From JABDBL01 sp963845445 (GTDB lineage: Bacteria > Cyanobacteriota > Vampirovibrionia > Obscuribacterales > Obscuribacteraceae), in the NCBI GenBank assembly GCA_963845445.1, contig CAWJSE010000003.1, forward strand, positions 558,001 through 622,000: 64,000 nucleotides of DNA, given 5' to 3'. Each line of letters begins with the position of its first letter. Within the stretch, counting starts at the first letter, position 1. A program made the translations under genes and the position numbers. The notes below the pieces were generated by a model, which was given only the letters and a program-made list of their open reading frames with translations, searched no databases and was not told where the DNA came from. Of the stretch, positions 61,418-64,000 are shown in pieces.

Positions 61418-61492
61418 CGGGACGTGGCGCAGGGGTAGCGCGCACCCTTGGGGTGGGTGAGGCCGGAGGTTCAAATCCTCTCGTCCCGACCA
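61418..61492 (+). tRNA. tRNA-Pro (anticodon GGG)
   Basis: A 75-base cloverleaf. Acceptor stem CGGGACG/CGTCCCG, D arm GCGC-AGGGGTA-GCGC, anticodon stem CACCC/GGGTG with loop TTGGGGT (anticodon GGG), T arm GGAGG-TTCAAAT-CCTCT with one G-U pair, discriminator A and an encoded CCA. Every stem is complete. An insertion sequence begins about eight bases after the CCA. Confidence 0.95.
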
Positions 61493-61499
61493 TTTTTAT

Positions 61500-62800
61500 T
61501 TGGGTTCGGCCCGAAGACATAGTATCCAGAACGTTCCGGAGACATGGTATACACTTTTGCCTTTTCAAGGAGGCAAGCGGGGTATGCCGTGGAAGGAAAG
61601 TTCAATTATGGATGAACGTATGCGCTTTATTATTCGGCTCAAAGACGGAGAAAATATGTCGTCCCTGTGCCGTGAATTTGGGATAACTCGTAGAACTGGT
61701 TACAAAATTTTAGATCGGTACGAGGAGTGCGGTTTAGAAGGGCTGCATGATCGGGCGCGACGACCTGTGCACTATGCAAATCAATTGCCAGCACAAATAG
61801 AAGCTGCGATCGTAGCGGCCAAGCGGGAGAAGCCGCACTGGGGTGCTCGAAAAATTCGCGAGCGGTTACTACGCAAACTTCCGAATGAAATCAAAGTTCC
61901 TGCGTGCAGCACTATCCATGCGATTCTAGATCGGCACCAATTGGTTACTAGACCGAAGCTTAGAAGAACAAAAGCTGAGGGTACTCCATTATCTATTGGC
62001 TCAAAACCAAACGACCTGTGGTGCACCGATTACAAAGGCGAGTTCCAACTTGGCAATAAACAATACTGTTATCCATTAACAGTAACCGATCATGCTTCAC
62101 GTTATCTTTTTTTATGTGAAGCAATGGAATCGAATAAAGAACAGCCGGCTTTTACAGCATTTGAAAGACTATTCCAAGAGCGAGGCTTGCCGCTCGCTAT
62201 CCGCTCTGATAATGGTGTCCCATTTGCTTCTCCCAACGCTTTATTCAATCTATCCAAACTTTCGGTTTGGTGGCTGCGTCTAGGAATTAGTATCGAACGT
62301 ATTAAGCCCGGTCATCCAGAACAGAACGGTCGTCATGAACGCATGCATCTAACTCTCAAAAAGAAGCTACCAGACCAGCTGGTGCTAATATCTTTCAACA
62401 ACAAGCCAAGTTCGACGCCTTCATTGAGGAATTTAATAATGAAAGGCCTCATGAGGCTCTCAACATGAAATATCCTACCGAAATCTACACTGCTTCCCCC
62501 AGAATATATCAAGGTATTTCAGACCCAGATTATCCTTTTCACGACCAAACTGTAAATGTCACAGTTTGTGGTCGTATTTGCATTTATCGTAAAAAAATCA
62601 ATCTCAGCAAAAGTCTTGCAGGACAAGCAGTCGGAATTAAGGAGGTAGACGATGGTATTTGGTTAGTCAGTTTTATGAAATATGATCTTGGTTATATTGA
62701 TTTAGAGGAAAAAACTTTGCAACCCCTACAAAATCCTTTTGGTTTTAAAGTGTAAACTATGTGTCCGGAACAAACTGTATACTATGTGTCGGAACGCACA
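61500..62800 (+). mobile_element. Insertion sequence with DDE transposase, next to tRNA-Pro
   Basis: About 1.3 kb. The left end (61500-61565) and the right end (about 62752-62800) carry related inverted sequence: GACATAGTAT and GTTCCGGAGACATGGTATACAC on the left match the reverse complement of the right end (GACACATAGTATAC, GTTCCGGACACATAG). Each end holds two copies of a GTTCCG-xACATAGTATAC-type unit, probably transposase binding sites. Directly after the right end, a second copy of the left 66 bases follows. The family is close to IS481/IS3-type by the transposase. The exact borders cannot be fixed without another copy. Confidence 0.8.
61584..62755 (+). pseudogene. IS481-like transposase, one -1 shift at an A5 run
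   Basis: The start is ATG 61584, behind AAGGAGG. N-terminal helix-turn-helix (SLCREFGITRRTGYKILDRY), an arginine-rich linker (RARRPVHYANQL), and the integrase core with WCTDYKGEF (first D), AIRSDNGVPF (second D) and HPEQNGRHERMH (E). At A5 (62358-62362) the sense moves to the -1 frame: EATRPAG, then FIEEFNNERPHEALNMKYP, the standard IS481 C-terminal motif, to the stop at 62755. One added A would give one protein of about 390 residues. It is either a sequence error or a natural low-rate frameshift. Confidence 0.85.
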
Positions 62801-62866
62801 TTGGGTTCGGCCCGAAGACATAGTATCCAGAACGTTCCGGAGACATGGTATACACTTTTGCCTTTT
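62801..62866 (+). repeat. Second copy of the IS left end (66 bp, direct repeat of 61500-61565)
   Basis: All 66 bases are identical to 61500-61565, in the same orientation, immediately after the right end of the insertion sequence. Identity stops after TTGCCTTTT. It looks like the remnant of a second, tandem copy of the element whose body was deleted. The following 190 bases (62867-63055) hold no recognised gene apart from the leader of the Phd gene. Confidence 0.9.
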
Positions 62867-63055
62867 AAGTGCTCGTGCTTACTTGCTGGCATCAGTAGAC
62901 TCACAAGCAAGTTTGGATCTAAATACTGGCAAGTGTGTCCGACAGACGCACCGGTCGAGGGCGTCAAAACCCAGAAGAACACTCCGCTTTTCGCGCTGAA
63001 CAAATCGGAACATGCTATAATAAAGTAGTTATTTTAACTACAAAGGACATATCTT

Positions 63056-63298
63056 ATGGATAAGATTGTTTCGGCAGCCGATGCAAATCGAAAGTTTTCA
63101 CATGTACTTAGTGAAGTTCGGCAGGGGTGTAGTTATATAATTACCTGCCATGGTAAATCAGTTGCAAAAATTACGCCGTTTCGTAGTTACGGCGGTGCGG
63201 CGTCTTCGGCTAAATCCAATTTGGTGACCAGATTAAAATCTCAACCTGCAAAAAAAATTGGGCGATGGACGCGTGACGAATTGTACATTGATAAATGA
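63056..63298 (+). CDS. Phd/YefM-type antitoxin
   Basis: 80 residues. VSAADANRKFSHVLSEVRQG is the standard Phd N-terminal DNA-binding motif and the following YIITCHGKSVAKITPF is the usual strand pair. The C-terminal 35 residues are basic, disordered and suited to wrap the toxin. AAAGGA precedes the ATG. Overlap of four bases (ATGA) with the PIN-domain gene. Confidence 0.88.
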   Translation: MDKIVSAADANRKFSHVLSEVRQGCSYIITCHGKSVAKITPFRSYGGAASSAKSNLVTRLKSQPAKKIGRWTRDELYIDK

Positions 63299-63741
63299 TG
63301 CGCATTGCTCTTGATACGAACATACTCGTATACGCGGAAGGCCTAAATGGCGCCCAGATGAAGCTGCGTGCCACCACATTAATTCAAAAGCTGTCATCTG
63401 ACAATACCATTTTACCTATACAAGTATTGGCTGAATTATTCAGCGTCTTGGTCAGAAAAGCAGGCAAGGATACAAAGTCAGCAACCAAGATGGTAATGAG
63501 CTGGCAAGACGCCTTTCCTGTAGTTGATACATCGGCAAAGGTGCTTTTTGGAGCTATGGAATTAGCGAGCAATCATAAGCTCGGCATTTGGGACGCGACT
63601 GTACTGGCCGCGGCGGCTGTAGGTGAATGTAGATTGCTTCTTTCTGAAGATCTGCACCCAGGCTTTACTTGGAACGGGGTAACAGTAATAAACCCATTTT
63701 CCGATTCAAAGAATAGGCTGCTGGGGGCACTGTTAGAATGA
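63295..63741 (+). CDS. VapC-type PIN-domain RNase toxin
   Basis: 148 residues. PIN domain with the acidic residues in IALDTNILVYAEG (first Asp), the middle LAELFSVLVRKAG (Glu), LGIWDATVLAAAA (Asp) and LLLSEDLHPGF (last acidic pair). All four expected acidic positions are present, so it should be an active Mg-dependent RNase, commonly aimed at tRNA or rRNA. It pairs with the Phd-type gene upstream. Confidence 0.9.
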   Translation: MMRIALDTNILVYAEGLNGAQMKLRATTLIQKLSSDNTILPIQVLAELFSVLVRKAGKDTKSATKMVMSWQDAFPVVDTSAKVLFGAMELASNHKLGIWDATVLAAAAVGECRLLLSEDLHPGFTWNGVTVINPFSDSKNRLLGALLE

Positions 63742-63836
63742 GTACGCTAGAAATAGCAATCAGCTTGGAATATCACTGTAATCAAACGAAACTTATTCTA
63801 TAACTAACAGAGCTAAAGTTCAGATAGACTGAACTG

Positions 63837-64000
63837 CTATTGTAAGCCGCTCGGATGAAGCTGGCTATAGAATCTTATGAGAGATGGTCCTAATACTAAT
63901 AGCATCAAAGAAGGCATAATGCAGAACCACAAAGGAAATGCCATATAAACAGGCATTTTCATCGCTTTTTCTTCTATTCTCTGGCTCTGTTTCTTCCTAA
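63837..64000 (-). CDS. TadC-like type II secretion F-domain protein (C-terminal end only)
   Basis: On the minus strand a frame open from the window edge ends with TAG at 63837-63839. Its roughly 54 residues (IEEKAMKMPVYMAFPLWFCI, then MPSLMLLVLGPSLIRFY) match the end of TadC/GspF-type inner membrane proteins: a basic helix, one final membrane span with P-x-L-W-F-C-I-x-P-S, and LGP. The rest lies outside the window. It suggests a tad pilus or type II secretion locus to the right. Confidence 0.65.
   Translation of the reverse strand, partial: RKKQSQRIEEKAMKMPVYMAFPLWFCIMPSLMLLVLGPSLIRFYSQLHPSGLQ

Noticed and set aside
62867..63055. tRNA or tRNA-like fragment after the IS
   Set aside because: Some GC-rich short complementary stretches, but no cloverleaf and no TTC-type arm.

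Overview
The window looks like a chromosomal segment of a non-photosynthetic relative of cyanobacteria (Vampirovibrionia/Melainabacteria, perhaps Obscuribacterales). I infer this from the mix of gene families: a PrgI/VirB4/VirB6-type secretion cluster, proteins built from repeated MshEN-like domains, a DUF4388-like protein, many TPR proteins, and a CADD-type enzyme beside folate genes. No rRNA or other taxonomic marker is present, so this is a moderate-confidence guess. Composition is AT-leaning except for one GC-rich orphan gene at 50.56-51.16 kb and two GC-rich repeat arrays.

Layout. 0-4.2 kb: thiolase, an RDD membrane protein, a nucleotide-sugar-epimerase-like protein and a VOC-fold protein. 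4.2-6.9 kb: a minus-strand riboflavin operon, ribE-ribBA-ribH, with a recognisable promoter. 6.9-21.9 kb: a minus-strand operon for a type IV secretion-like machine. In transcription order it has two secreted proteins, a large lipoprotein, two paralogous VirB6-like proteins with low-complexity tails, a DUF2225-like zinc protein, a PrgI-like protein, VirB4 split into two overlapping genes, and two small single-span proteins that could be VirB8-like. 22.1-27.3 kb: divergent plus-strand genes for TPR proteins and a VirB10-like secreted protein. 27.3-31.3 kb: ubiX-rimM, a degenerate GGDEF protein, an aldo/keto reductase, a pseudo-receiver and a DJ-1 family protein. 31.4-37.9 kb: a secreted protein of unknown function, a two-component pair separated by a 107-bp tandem repeat array, and a MshEN-repeat protein. 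38.0-41.7 kb: mnmG and small redox or cysteine-rich proteins. 41.8-50.0 kb: a pyrimidine/folate neighbourhood (an M20 amidohydrolase, pyrB, pyrC, folP, folK and a CADD-type para-aminobenzoate synthase) interrupted by two toxin-antitoxin-like pairs. 51.2-60.5 kb: a SWI2/SNF2 helicase, a second MshEN protein, superoxide dismutase, a DUF4388-like protein, cmk and a Ski2-like helicase. 60.5-64 kb: MazEF-like genes, tRNA-Pro, an insertion sequence next to the tRNA, Phd/VapC, and the 3' end of a TadC-like gene.

Three themes stand out. First, the secretion-like locus has no relaxase, VirD4 or VirB11 in view, a split VirB4 and doubled VirB6-like channels, so it may secrete protein or build an envelope structure rather than transfer DNA. 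Second, tandem arrays with the same 107-bp period lie inside two operons, and each ends 6-7 nt before the start codon of the next gene with nearly the same junction sequence. Third, at least six otherwise intact genes are broken by single -1 shifts at A or T runs. This is most simply read as homopolymer undercalling, although one site (26682-26688) is a textbook A AAA AAG slippery heptamer in the correct frame.
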